From Caballeronia udeis (GTDB lineage Bacteria; Pseudomonadota; Gammaproteobacteria; Burkholderiales; Burkholderiaceae), in assembly GCF_001544555.2 (NCBI RefSeq), contig NZ_FCOK02000001.1, forward strand, positions 248,001 through 312,000: 64,000 bases of DNA, given 5' to 3'. Position 1 is the first letter of the stretch. Every line of letters starts with the position of its first letter. The notes under the pieces were generated by a model that ran no database searches, was not told the DNA's origin, and saw only the letters and a list, made by a program, of their open reading frames with translations. The translations under genes were made by a program, and so were the position numbers. This document shows, piece after piece, positions 55,675 to 64,000 of the stretch.

Positions 55675-56841
55675 TTACTTGCCCTCGGCTGCTGCAACAA
55701 CCTTCTGCGCAGCTTCTTCCATGCTGTCGGCCGCGATGATCGGCAAGCCTGAATCCGCCAGCATCTTCTTGCCGAGATCTTCGTTCGTGCCCTTCATGCG
55801 CACGACCAGAGGCACCTTCAGCGACACGGCCTTCGACGCTTCGATCACGCCTTCCGCGATCACATCGCAGCGCATGATGCCGCCGAAAATGTTCACGAGG
55901 ATTGCCTTGAGGCCCGGGTTCTTCAACATGATCTTGAAGGCTTCCGTGACCTTCTCGGTCGTAGCGCCGCCGCCCACGTCGAGGAAGTTGGCCGGCTCGC
56001 CGCCGAACAGCTTGATCGTGTCCATGGTGGCCATTGCCAGACCGGCGCCGTTCACCAGGCAGCCGATGTTGCCATCGAGCGAGATGTAGGCCAGATCGAA
56101 CTTCGATGCTTCCACTTCAGCCGGATCTTCTTCGTCGATATCGCGATACGCGACGATGTCCGGGTGACGGAACAGCGCGTTGGCGTCGAAGTTGAACTTG
56201 GCGTCGAGTGCGATCACCTTGCCGTCGCCGGTGACGATCAGCGGGTTGATTTCGGCCAGCGATGCGTCCGTTTCCCAGAATGCCTTGTACAGGCCTTGCA
56301 GGATCGCGCGTGCTTGCGGGATCGAGCCTTCCGGAATGCCGATCTTGCGCGAGAGGTCGTCGGCGTCTTTGTCGAGCAGACCCGTCGACGGCTCGACGGC
56401 GAACTTGTGCAGCAGTTCCGGCGTCTTTTCCGCGACTTCTTCAATGTCCATACCGCCTTCGCTCGATGCCATCACCACGACTTTTTGCGTGATGCGGTCG
56501 AGCACGAGGCCGATGTACAGTTCCTTCTTGATGTCCGCGCCTTCTTCGATCAGCAGGCGGTTCACCTTTTGGCCTTCAGGGCCGGTCTGGTGCGTGACGA
56601 GTTGCATGCCGAGGATCTGGTTCGAATATTCCCGAACCTGTTCCAGCGTCTTTGCAACCTTCACGCCGCCGCCCTTACCGCGACCGCCAGCGTGAATCTG
56701 AGCCTTGACGACCCATACCGGGCCACCCAGCTCTTCAGCGGCCTTGACCGCATCGTCCACCGAGAACACGGGCTTGCCGCGCGGGACCGCGACGCCGAAC
56801 TTCCGCAGGATTTCCTTTCCCTGGTACTCGTGAATCTTCAT
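55675..56841 (-). CDS. sucC: Succinyl-CoA synthetase beta subunit
   Basis: ATP-grasp nucleotide-binding subunit, 388 residues. Motifs: [38 protein letters not shown] and [19 protein letters not shown] preceded by GAAGGAATCACGC. The leader carries degenerate 9-bp tandem repeats (56875-56928). Confidence 0.97.
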   Translation of the reverse strand: MKIHEYQGKEILRKFGVAVPRGKPVFSVDDAVKAAEELGGPVWVVKAQIHAGGRGKGGGVKVAKTLEQVREYSNQILGMQLVTHQTGPEGQKVNRLLIEEGADIKKELYIGLVLDRITQKVVVMASSEGGMDIEEVAEKTPELLHKFAVEPSTGLLDKDADDLSRKIGIPEGSIPQARAILQGLYKAFWETDASLAEINPLIVTGDGKVIALDAKFNFDANALFRHPDIVAYRDIDEEDPAEVEASKFDLAYISLDGNIGCLVNGAGLAMATMDTIKLFGGEPANFLDVGGGATTEKVTEAFKIMLKNPGLKAILVNIFGGIMRCDVIAEGVIEASKAVSLKVPLVVRMKGTNEDLGKKMLADSGLPIIAADSMEEAAQKVVAAAEGK

Positions 56842-56874
56842 GCGTGATTCCTTCAGTCTGAGAGTTGGATTGAA

Positions 56875-56928
56875 CTTCGATTACTTGGATTAATGAGTTG
56901 CTTGAATTACTTGGATTACCTGAATTAC
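56875..56928 (-). repeat. Degenerate 9-10 bp tandem repeats in the sucC leader
   Basis: On the plus strand: CTTCGAATTA, CTTGGATTA, an 8-base spacer, CTTGAATTA, CTTGGATTA, CCTGAATTA. Five units of one theme, ending 33 bp before the sucC start codon. Confidence 0.8.
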
Positions 56929-57034
56929 GTTCAGCGTTGCTTCCGGCGTGTCCGGCGTGAACAGTACGCGCGTCCGGAGTCATGCTGATGTTTCCTGGTC
57001 GGCCAGTTCTGGGAACCTGCTCTTGCTAATTTGG

Positions 57035-57724
57035 CTAATTTCGCTGAGCCGGCTCCACGTCGCTTCCGGCCTTTTTGGAGTTGTCCTGATTCGCTATCCG
57101 GTCCGTCCCGCTGCGGGGCGCGTGGCCAAACCAGCGCGGATAATATTGGCGAACGGCTTCACCGTCGAAACGCAATGCGTTGCAACGGCCAAGCTGGAAT
57201 GGGGGTTTGTCGGTTTCTTTTTCGGCTTCTGTGCCTGCTGCTGCGCTCTCTGAACTATCCGATGACGTGCCCGGCGCGCCGCCTTTTTCGGTGTTCCACA
57301 CTTCGCCGGCGAATGCCTGGATGGCGGCGGTGGGCAACACGGCGCAGAGTTCGGTGATATGCGTGCAACCGGTCGTGCCGGCCAGCAAACGGCTGGATTC
57401 ACGACGGAAATTCTGCACAAGATTGAGGCCGATGAGCGCGCCGTAAGCGGTGTTCGATGCTGCGCACAGACCCGCATACGGTGCCCACTCGGAAGCCGCT
57501 TCGGCGTCGACGATGGTGAACGTGCGGTCAATGGTGATGCGCAGCCAGAGTTCATGGATCGGCAGGCCTTGGGGCCGGACGCCCGCCGCGAGTTTGACGT
57601 CGCGCGGCTTTTCATCAGTTAGACAGGCTTCGATATCCCACAGGCCATCTTCGCGCTCAAACGCTTCCATTCGAATCGCGCGGCGATGGCGCAACTGTCG
57701 GGAAACGGGCGGAGAAAGCGGCAT
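57035..57724 (-). CDS. DUF2889 domain protein
   Basis: A 229-residue cytoplasmic protein of the DUF2889 family, function unknown. The family core spans about residues 1-145 (RRAIRMEAFEREDGLWDIEACLTD, LRITIDRTFTIVDAEA and GCTHITEL). A Ser/Glu/Lys-rich tail follows. It lies between recX and sucC in the same direction. Confidence 0.85.
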   Translation of the reverse strand: MPLSPPVSRQLRHRRAIRMEAFEREDGLWDIEACLTDEKPRDVKLAAGVRPQGLPIHELWLRITIDRTFTIVDAEAASEWAPYAGLCAASNTAYGALIGLNLVQNFRRESSRLLAGTTGCTHITELCAVLPTAAIQAFAGEVWNTEKGGAPGTSSDSSESAAAGTEAEKETDKPPFQLGRCNALRFDGEAVRQYYPRWFGHAPRSGTDRIANQDNSKKAGSDVEPAQRN

Positions 57725-58078
57725 GTGCAGAGGAAGGCCGGAATGAGAAAACGCTGAAATTTTACCATACTGGCCATTTTCAGCCGGACCGAGTTCCCGT
57801 GGGGAAGCTTGAGGAGGAATGCGCCGGCTGGCGCGGCGGTTTATTTCGCGATGGCGGCGGGTGATGGGGGATTCCGCTCAACGTCGGGGTTGGGGTTTTT
57901 GTTTGTGCTTTTGGGGAGGGGGTTTGTGGTGTTGTGCGGTGTTTTGCGGGCCGTTAGCGCTTTGTTGGTGCGTCGTTTTTATCGAGCCGGCTGAGGCATG
58001 AAGCGTCCATTGTTCGCGCGTTAGGGCCTCAGTCATGTCCGTTCGTTGCACGCTTGAGGGCCTAATTTCCGTTGGCGC
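57725..58078. other. Spacer recX-DUF2889
   Basis: A 354-bp gap rich in G and T on the plus strand. Short open frames here lack RBS and family resemblance. I see no terminator or other signal. Confidence 0.4.
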
Positions 58079-59701
58079 CTATTCGTCCATGAATTCGTCT
58101 TCGCCCGCTTTCAGCACTTTCACGATCGTCCCGCCGTTGAACCCTCGCGTAGCGAGAAAGCGCGCTTGTTTCGCACGCTCGGCCGGTGTCGTCGGTAGTT
58201 CGCCGAATTTCTTGCTCCAGACTTCGCGAGCACGAGTGAGCTCGGTCTTGTTCAATTCGGCGCCGGCGTCCTGAATCAACGTTTCGTCGATACCGTTACG
58301 CTTCAACTCATTGACGATCCGGCTTGTGCCAAGGCGAGTGCCTCGCCGATGAACCACGCTCTCGACAAATCGCTCATTCGACAACCACCCTTCACGCTCC
58401 AGCGCGTCGAGTAAGGTATCGAGCGAATCGCCTTCGGCGAGATGGGGTGTCAGCTTGCGGGATAACTCAGCGCGGCTGTGTTCACGGCGCGATAAATAAC
58501 CCAGAGCACGGCCGCGCAACGATAGCTGCGGCCCCTTTCGCTTGGAATCGCCCGTTGTCGATGATTTTCCACGTCCGGCAGATCCGCGCGAATAAACCGG
58601 CTCGGCGTTTTGGCTTTCGCTAACCGCATCCACATCAGTTGCCGATGGCGCGCACTGCTCGAACGGCTCGAATGGATCGGCTATGTCGATGGTGGTGTCT
58701 TGCTGAATGCCCGGAGAAATAACCGGGGGTTTCGATTGCGATTTTCTGGCAACTTTTGCAGGTGCGGCCTGTGATTGAACAAGCGTCTGTTCCAGCACCG
58801 CCCGAGCGCGCTTTAAGCGTTCCTCGGCGTCGACTGCGTCCAAACCAGCGGTCGAATCAGGCTGCGACGGTTCAATTCGTTGCTCGTCAACTTGCTGCAC
58901 AGCCGCGATATCGGCGCTTTCGGCGTTTTTCTCGTCAGCCGGTTTTGCTGACTTCGGCACCGCGCGACGGCTGGTTTTTCGGTCGGTGGATCGCTCGAAA
59001 ACATCGTCGCCGTCAGCAGGCTGAGGTGAAGATTTTCCACGCGAGGTCGAGCCGGTCGCTTTGCGTCCCGACAACCCGCCGCGTCCAAATTTGCTGCGAT
59101 CACTCGATCGCTCGTACTCAGCCGGGGTCTCTGCCGATGCGCGATCCGAAGAAGATGACCGCGCCGACGCACCACCGCCAAACGATCCGCGTTTCGGATA
59201 CGCACGATCACTCGACCGTTCGAACACCGGATCGCTGTCCTGCTGCGTGGTTTCACCGGCAGCTTCCAGGCTTGCGGCGATTGCCTCAGCCTTGCTGGTG
59301 CCGGACGACAGGCTTGAACCACCCGGGCGTCCAAAGCTGCTTTTTCTGGCGAAGCTGCTGCCGCTGCTACTGCCAGCACTCTTGCCGCTGGAAAAACCAC
59401 CGCCCTTATTAAACCCACTGCTCCCGCTCTTCTCGCCGGAAGCCCCGCCGCTCTTCGAGAAGCTGTTTCCAAACGAACGACGCGCCGGCGCAGATCCCTC
59501 CGCACCGGCGCGTTCGCTTGCTGCTGCGCGGTATCGATCGCTGCTTCTTTCATAGCGATCAACTCCTTCCTCGGCGCTGGGACTTTCGTCTTGGTCGCTT
59601 ATGGAATTCGAGCCGTCCGGATCTTCCTTTGCATCCTGCTCCGCGTCACGATTTGAATCGCGACCGGTCTTTGATCCGAACCGGCTCTTGCTGCGCATCA
59701 T
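58079..59701 (-). CDS. recX: RecX with a very long disordered N-terminal region
   Basis: The C-terminal about 150 residues (388-540) are RecX, the three-repeat helical regulator that inhibits RecA filaments: LSLRGRALGYLSRREHSRAEL, LEREGWLSNERFVESVV and ARFLATRGFNGGTIVKVL in part. The preceding 385 residues are Ser/Gly/Arg-rich and predicted disordered, with four heptads: YERSSDR (50-56), FERSSDR (160-166), YERSSDR (196-202) and FERSTDR (235-241). Typical RecX is 150-270 residues, so 540 is exceptional. Lies 16 bp after recA, co-transcribed. Confidence 0.9.
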   Translation of the reverse strand: MMRSKSRFGSKTGRDSNRDAEQDAKEDPDGSNSISDQDESPSAEEGVDRYERSSDRYRAAASERAGAEGSAPARRSFGNSFSKSGGASGEKSGSSGFNKGGGFSSGKSAGSSSGSSFARKSSFGRPGGSSLSSGTSKAEAIAASLEAAGETTQQDSDPVFERSSDRAYPKRGSFGGGASARSSSSDRASAETPAEYERSSDRSKFGRGGLSGRKATGSTSRGKSSPQPADGDDVFERSTDRKTSRRAVPKSAKPADEKNAESADIAAVQQVDEQRIEPSQPDSTAGLDAVDAEERLKRARAVLEQTLVQSQAAPAKVARKSQSKPPVISPGIQQDTTIDIADPFEPFEQCAPSATDVDAVSESQNAEPVYSRGSAGRGKSSTTGDSKRKGPQLSLRGRALGYLSRREHSRAELSRKLTPHLAEGDSLDTLLDALEREGWLSNERFVESVVHRRGTRLGTSRIVNELKRNGIDETLIQDAGAELNKTELTRAREVWSKKFGELPTTPAERAKQARFLATRGFNGGTIVKVLKAGEDEFMDE

Positions 59702-59717
59702 CTTTACCGCCTAAAAC

Positions 59718-60794
59718 TCATTCTTCTTCATCTGCCACTTCGGCAACACCCGGTGCAACTGCGTCGGCCATTGCATTGACGCCCAGCGACTCGCGAATCC
59801 TGTTTTCGATTTCACGCGCCATTTCAGGATTCTCACGCAGGAATTCGCGTGCGTTGTCCTTACCCTGGCCAATCCGTTCGCCGTTATAGCTGTACCAGGC
59901 ACCGGCTTTATCAACCAGCTTGGCTTGCACGCCCAAGTCGATGATTTCGCCCTGACGCGAGATACCTTCGCCGTAGAGGATGTCGAAAATGGCTTCGCGG
60001 AACGGCGGCGCAACCTTGTTCTTCACCACCTTCACGCGGGTTTCGTTGCCGATCACTTCGTCGTTCTTCTTGATCGAACCAATACGGCGAATGTCCAGAC
60101 GCACCGATGCGTAGAACTTCAGCGCGTTACCACCCGTGGTGGTTTCCGGATTGCCGAACATCACGCCAATCTTCATGCGAATCTGGTTGATGAAGATCAC
60201 GAGGCAGTTCGTACGCTTGATCGTGCCGGTCAGCTTGCGCAGCGCCTGCGACATCAAACGCGCTTGCAAACCAGGCAACGAGTCGCCCATTTCGCCTTCG
60301 ATTTCAGCCTTCGGCACCAGGGCCGCAACCGAGTCGATCACGATCATGTCGATGGAACCCGAGCGCACGAGTGCGTCGCAGATTTCCAGCGCTTGCTCGC
60401 CCGTGTCCGGCTGCGAGATCAGCAGATCCGATGCGTTGACGCCAAGCTTCTGCGCGTAAGCGATGTCGAGCGCGTGTTCCGCGTCAATAAATGCTGCCGT
60501 GCCGCCGATCTTCTGCATTTCGGCAATCACTTGCAGCGTCAGTGTGGTCTTGCCCGACGATTCCGGACCGTAGATTTCCACTACGCGTCCACGCGGCAAG
60601 CCGCCAACGCCCAATGCAATATCCAGTCCGAGCGAACCGGTGGAGACCACTTGAATGTCTTCAATGGCTTCGCCGGCGCCGAGTCGCATGATCGACCCCT
60701 TGCCGAATTGCTTCTCGATCTGCGCGAGCGCAACGGCCAGCGCCTTGCTCTTCTCTGCAGACATCCCGCCCGGGCCTTTCTTGCTATCTTCCAT
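59718..60794 (-). CDS. recA: Recombinase RecA
   Basis: DNA strand-exchange ATPase and SOS co-protease; 358 residues from the ATG at 60792-60794 (RBS AAAGGACGATTC). Walker A is [29 protein letters not shown] spans part of loop L1 and QxxMKIG; the acidic C-terminal tail (EVADEEE) is normal. A LexA box overlaps its promoter about 80 bp upstream. Confidence 0.98.
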   Translation of the reverse strand: MEDSKKGPGGMSAEKSKALAVALAQIEKQFGKGSIMRLGAGEAIEDIQVVSTGSLGLDIALGVGGLPRGRVVEIYGPESSGKTTLTLQVIAEMQKIGGTAAFIDAEHALDIAYAQKLGVNASDLLISQPDTGEQALEICDALVRSGSIDMIVIDSVAALVPKAEIEGEMGDSLPGLQARLMSQALRKLTGTIKRTNCLVIFINQIRMKIGVMFGNPETTTGGNALKFYASVRLDIRRIGSIKKNDEVIGNETRVKVVKNKVAPPFREAIFDILYGEGISRQGEIIDLGVQAKLVDKAGAWYSYNGERIGQGKDNAREFLRENPEMAREIENRIRESLGVNAMADAVAPGVAEVADEEE

Positions 60795-60874
60795 GAATCG
60801 TCCTTTGCTATGATGAACGGCGTCTGGCGCATGCCCTTGGGACTTTTTTCCGGTTGGGCGCACTGCTGCAGACA

Positions 60875-60890
60875 CTGTATAAAAAAACAG
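60875..60890 (-). promoter_or_regulatory. LexA (SOS) box and recA promoter
   Basis: CTGT-N8-ACAG, an exact match to the proteobacterial SOS box core. On the minus strand the right half overlaps a -10-like TATACA with TTGCA 16 bp upstream, so LexA binding would block RNA polymerase. The divergent regulator gene starts 130 bp to the right. Confidence 0.85.
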
Positions 60891-61020
60891 GTGTTTTTGC
60901 AAGTCCGATCGGAGCGCGTAGTTTCAGCGCCACGTTCGACCCATGCGGGACACCACTACACCTGGAGACCGCCGCGCCGGGCGAATTGCGGTGCCGGCAA
61001 TGCTTTTTGCGCACACTACG

Positions 61021-61764
61021 ATGCGAATCCTCATTGCCGAAGACGACAGCATACTCGCGGACGGTCTCATTCGATCACTCCGCCAATCGGGCTATGCCGT
61101 AGATCATGTGAAGCACGGCGTGGACGCGGACAACGCGCTTTCGCTCCAGACTTTCGACCTTCTGATCCTTGATCTGGGCCTGCCGATGATGTCCGGCCTG
61201 GAGGTCCTGAGACGCCTCAGAGCCCGCAATTCTCAGATACCCGTGCTTATCCTGACGGCCGCCGACAGTGTCGACGAACGCGTCAAGGGCCTCGACCTCG
61301 GCGCCGACGACTACATGGCCAAACCGTTCGCGCTGAACGAACTCGAAGCCCGCGTGCGCGCCCTTACCCGGCGCGGCGCGGGCGGCGGCCCCACCGTCGT
61401 CAGACATGGCGCGCTCGCGTTCGATCAGGTCGGGCGCATTGCGTCCATCAACGACCAGGTGATCGAGTTATCGGCACGCGAACTCGGCGTGCTTGAAGTG
61501 CTGCTGCAGCGGGTCGGGCGACTGGTCTCGAAGGAACAGCTCGTCAACCACCTTTGCGAGTGGGGCGAGGAAGTCAGCAATAACGCGATCGAAGTCTATG
61601 TCCATCGGCTAAGAAAAAAAATCGAGCCCGGTGGGGCGCGCATCATAACCGTTCGCGGGCTAGGCTATAGCCTTGAAAAAGCCGTTGCCGCGGTGGCGAA
61701 TCCTGCACCGTCTGCCCCGGCAAACCCCGACGAGCCAGTCTCGCCCAGCCAGCAGTACAAGTAA
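61021..61764 (+). CDS. OmpR-family response regulator (TctD/QseB-like)
   Basis: A 247-residue regulator: receiver domain with Asp51 (LILDLGLPMMSGL) and winged helix (NNAIEVYVHRLRKKIEPGG). A Pro/Ala/Ser-rich tail of about 25 residues follows the DNA-binding domain. The ATG at 61021 gives the standard start MRILIAEDD; the frame continues upstream by 26 codons but those are not conserved-looking. It is 23 bp before its kinase and divergent from recA. Confidence 0.92.
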   Translation: MRILIAEDDSILADGLIRSLRQSGYAVDHVKHGVDADNALSLQTFDLLILDLGLPMMSGLEVLRRLRARNSQIPVLILTAADSVDERVKGLDLGADDYMAKPFALNELEARVRALTRRGAGGGPTVVRHGALAFDQVGRIASINDQVIELSARELGVLEVLLQRVGRLVSKEQLVNHLCEWGEEVSNNAIEVYVHRLRKKIEPGGARIITVRGLGYSLEKAVAAVANPAPSAPANPDEPVSPSQQYK

Positions 61765-61787
61765 CAGTAACCACGAGTAACCACGCC

Positions 61788-63365
61788 ATGGGCTCGCCAG
61801 CGTCCCCCGAACGCGCCGCTCCGGCGTTGCGCGAGCTGACACCTCTCTCGCCGGATTTGCCCGAAGCCGACCCCGACGCTTCCCGCGACGCGCGTTATGC
61901 AAATCCGTTCGCGCCGCCCGACGAGCTCGAGCCCGACGGCGAGCCCGCGCCGCGTTCACTATTCGGCGAGATCCTGGACTGGATGCTCGCGCCGCTGCTG
62001 CTTCTGTGGCCAATGAGTATTGCGGTCACGTATCTCGTCGCCAAGTCGATCGCGAACGGGCCGTTCGACCGCGCGCTCGAGACGGATGCCTACGTGCTCG
62101 CGCGGCAGATCGCGCCGGTGAACGGCGTAGCGGAATTGCGGCTGCCGAACGCCACGCGAGACTTCCTGCGCGCGGATAACGTGGACAGCGTGTTTTTCCA
62201 GGTGCTGGGAACGCGCGGCGAACTGGTAGGTGGCGATGCCGATATGCCCTTGCCCCACGACGATGACCGGCCGCAGCCCGGCATTGTGGAGTTTCGCGAC
62301 GACGTGCTGCGCGGCAACGACATCCGCGTCGCTTACACGACGGTGGAAGCGCCGACGCTCGCTCATCCGGTGCTGGTCCAGGTGGCCGAAACGCTCGATA
62401 AACGCAGCCAGTTGGCTAACGACATCATCAAGGGCGTGATCCTGCCGCAGTTCGTGATCTTGCCGCTGGCTATTGTGCTGGTCTGGTTCGGGCTGTCGCG
62501 CGGGCTCGCGCCGCTGCATGCGCTGCAAGCGAATATTCGCGCCCGGCGTCCCGACGATCTTTCGCCGCTCGAAGCCAGCCGCGCGCCGCCTGAAATCGCG
62601 CCGTTGGTGGCGTCGTTCAACGACCTGCTCAACCGGCTCGAGCAGAACATGCAGTTGCAGAAGCGGTTTATAGCCGACGCCGCGCATCAGATGAAAACGC
62701 CGCTTGCGGGCTTGAGGACACAGGCCGAGCTGGCGTTGAGGCAGGATGTATCGGCGGAAGTGCAGCGCTCGCTTGAACAGATAGCGACAAGTTCCGAGCA
62801 CGCGGCGCGGCTGGTGACGCAACTGCTTGCATTGGCTCGGGCGGAGAACCGCATGTCGGGCCAAATTTTCTCGCGCGTGGAGTTGACCGATCTCGCGCGG
62901 CTCGCCGTGCGCGACTGGGTGCAGGCGGCGTTGGCCAAGCGGATGGACATTGGTTATGAGGAGCCGCCCAATCCGGTCGAGGTGGAAGGCAACGCGGTGA
63001 TGTTGCGCGAGATGCTGTCGAATCTTATCGATAACGCCATTCGCTATACCCCGCCCGGAGGCCGGATCACGGTCCGCGTGCGCACCGACGAGTCCGACAC
63101 GCGACACGTCTTTCTCGAAGTGGAGGACACGGGATTGGGCATTCCGGCGGCGGAACGCACGCGTGTGCTTGAGCGGTTCTATCGCATTCTTGGGCGTGAA
63201 GGCGATGGCAGCGGACTTGGTCTTGCCATCGTTCGGGAGATCGTGACGATGCACGGCGGCACGCTTGATATAGGCGATCACGTGTACTGCGAAGCGCCGC
63301 GACAAGCTGGAACGCTTGTCAGGGTGGGCTTACAACGGGTTTATCCTGCCCGGGACAAACCCTGA
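61788..63365 (+). CDS. Sensor histidine kinase (TctE-like)
   Basis: A 525-residue membrane sensor. A Pro/Glu/Asp-rich cytoplasmic N-terminus of about 60 residues precedes TM1 (about 66-85); a periplasmic domain (90-215) and TM2 (about 217-236) follow. HisKA has His300 (IADAAHQMKTPLAGL) and HATPase_c has NLIDNAIRYTPPGG, DTGLGIP and GSGLGLAIV. The Q-M-K-T-P after His is the TctE variant. With the regulator upstream and an MHS carboxylate-type carrier downstream it may sense an organic acid (inference). Confidence 0.92.
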   Translation: MGSPASPERAAPALRELTPLSPDLPEADPDASRDARYANPFAPPDELEPDGEPAPRSLFGEILDWMLAPLLLLWPMSIAVTYLVAKSIANGPFDRALETDAYVLARQIAPVNGVAELRLPNATRDFLRADNVDSVFFQVLGTRGELVGGDADMPLPHDDDRPQPGIVEFRDDVLRGNDIRVAYTTVEAPTLAHPVLVQVAETLDKRSQLANDIIKGVILPQFVILPLAIVLVWFGLSRGLAPLHALQANIRARRPDDLSPLEASRAPPEIAPLVASFNDLLNRLEQNMQLQKRFIADAAHQMKTPLAGLRTQAELALRQDVSAEVQRSLEQIATSSEHAARLVTQLLALARAENRMSGQIFSRVELTDLARLAVRDWVQAALAKRMDIGYEEPPNPVEVEGNAVMLREMLSNLIDNAIRYTPPGGRITVRVRTDESDTRHVFLEVEDTGLGIPAAERTRVLERFYRILGREGDGSGLGLAIVREIVTMHGGTLDIGDHVYCEAPRQAGTLVRVGLQRVYPARDKP

Positions 63366-63592
63366 TCGGCGCCCGCCTGATATTTTTGCACGACCCAATT
63401 TAAGCCGACGTTACCTACTTTATTGAGATAGAAGAAAGCATATTTGAATCATTTAGATCAATCAGAAGATAAGAAAACGTCTGAGCGCTCTCCCCCTCCG
63501 CGTCAGAACGCCGTAAGTTTTCCTTCCAATAATCAATGCACGGCGCTGCTATCCGCGGTTGCCATTCAAAGATCAATACAGGAGACGACTTC

Positions 63593-64000
63593 ATGGCAAC
63601 GGTCGAGGGGCGCATTTCCCACTCGCCGATGACGAGCGAAGAACGACGCGTGATTTTCGCGTCATCGCTAGGCACGGTGTTCGAGTGGTATGACTTTTAT
63701 CTGGCGGGCTCGCTTGCCATCTATATAAGCAGGACGTTCTTCTCCGGCGTCAATCCGACGGCCGCGTTCATCTTCACCTTGCTCGGTTTTGCGGCGGGTT
63801 TTGCCGTGCGGCCGTTCGGCGCGATTGTGTTCGGGCGTCTCGGCGATATGGTCGGCCGCAAGTACACCTTCCTTGTCACCATTGTGATCATGGGTCTGTC
63901 GACGTTCGTGGTCGGGCTGCTGCCCGGATACGGCACGATCGGGATTGCCGCGCCTGTGCTCTTCATCGCGATGCGGCTGCTGCAGGGGCTCGCGCTCGGC
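63593..64000 (+). CDS. MHS-family MFS transporter, N-terminal part
   Basis: First 136 residues of a metabolite:H+ symporter cut by the window end. FASSLGTVFEWYDFYLAGSLA and FGRLGDMVGRKYTFLVT are the MHS signatures. RBS GGAGACGACTTC before the ATG. Placed after the TctE-like system; relatives carry alpha-ketoglutarate, citrate or similar acids. Confidence 0.85.
   Translation, partial: MATVEGRISHSPMTSEERRVIFASSLGTVFEWYDFYLAGSLAIYISRTFFSGVNPTAAFIFTLLGFAAGFAVRPFGAIVFGRLGDMVGRKYTFLVTIVIMGLSTFVVGLLPGYGTIGIAAPVLFIAMRLLQGLALG

Overview
This 64 kb window reads as a piece of the large chromosome of a Burkholderia-type beta-proteobacterium, most likely Paraburkholderia or Caballeronia. This rests on high GC, Burkholderia-style RND, AzlCD and porin genes, and the gene order recA-recX-DUF2889-sucCD-terC-pilin-PglL and pyk-fba-purC-purE-purK. 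The genus is inferred from memory of gene order, not from a search. I see no rRNA, tRNA, CRISPR, insertion sequence or prophage. Both ends cut a gene: a xylulokinase at the left and an MHS-family transporter at the right.

Layout. 1-3.2 kb: xylulokinase and a divergent purine (NCS2) permease. 3.3-10.5 kb: a complete tripartite RND drug-efflux operon with a divergent TetR repressor and a clear operator. 10.5-11.7 kb: CoxG-like and DUF427 proteins. 12-16.4 kb: an OmpR-type two-component system with a periplasmic DegQ/DegP protease; 11-bp CTTAA direct repeats lie in front of both the regulator and the protease. 16.5-28.8 kb: an accessory catabolic region made of two divergent units. Each unit pairs transport with a histone-deacetylase-fold amidohydrolase, and one also has MoaF, an aldehyde dehydrogenase, an MFS carrier and a porin. 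LuxR- and LysR-type regulators face them. 29-32 kb: PBP4-type DacB and a GDSL lipoprotein esterase. 32.1-33.85 kb: a lone ATPase_2/DUF234-type protein with T-looped inverted repeats upstream. 33.85-42.6 kb: housekeeping genes tsaC, purK, purE, purC, fba, pyk and pgk. 43-44.3 kb: azlCD. 44.9-50.8 kb: ilvE, a zinc-finger protein, waaF, an NTF2-like protein, a YheT hydrolase, an unknown protein and moaC. 51-53.7 kb: a PglL-type O-oligosaccharyltransferase and a type IV pilin. 53.8-60.8 kb: terC, sucDC, DUF2889, a very long RecX, and recA with a LexA box. 61-64 kb: a second two-component system and an MHS transporter.

The best candidates for undescribed biology are these: (1) the double deacetylase/amine catabolic region, with a perfect 18-bp palindrome between its LuxR regulator and porin operon; (2) the ATPase with its unusual hairpins, one of which has perfect 22-bp arms; (3) an oriented hairpin repeat, with a compensatory base-pair change, placed just before the RBS of two unrelated genes; (4) the type IV pilin with a 40-residue leader, a Pro/Ser-rich disulfide loop, a neighbouring PglL and a terminator abutting its RBS; (5) RecX fused to a roughly 385-residue disordered region with four (Y/F)ERS(S/T)DR repeats; (6) a leader-plus-terminator arrangement before purC.
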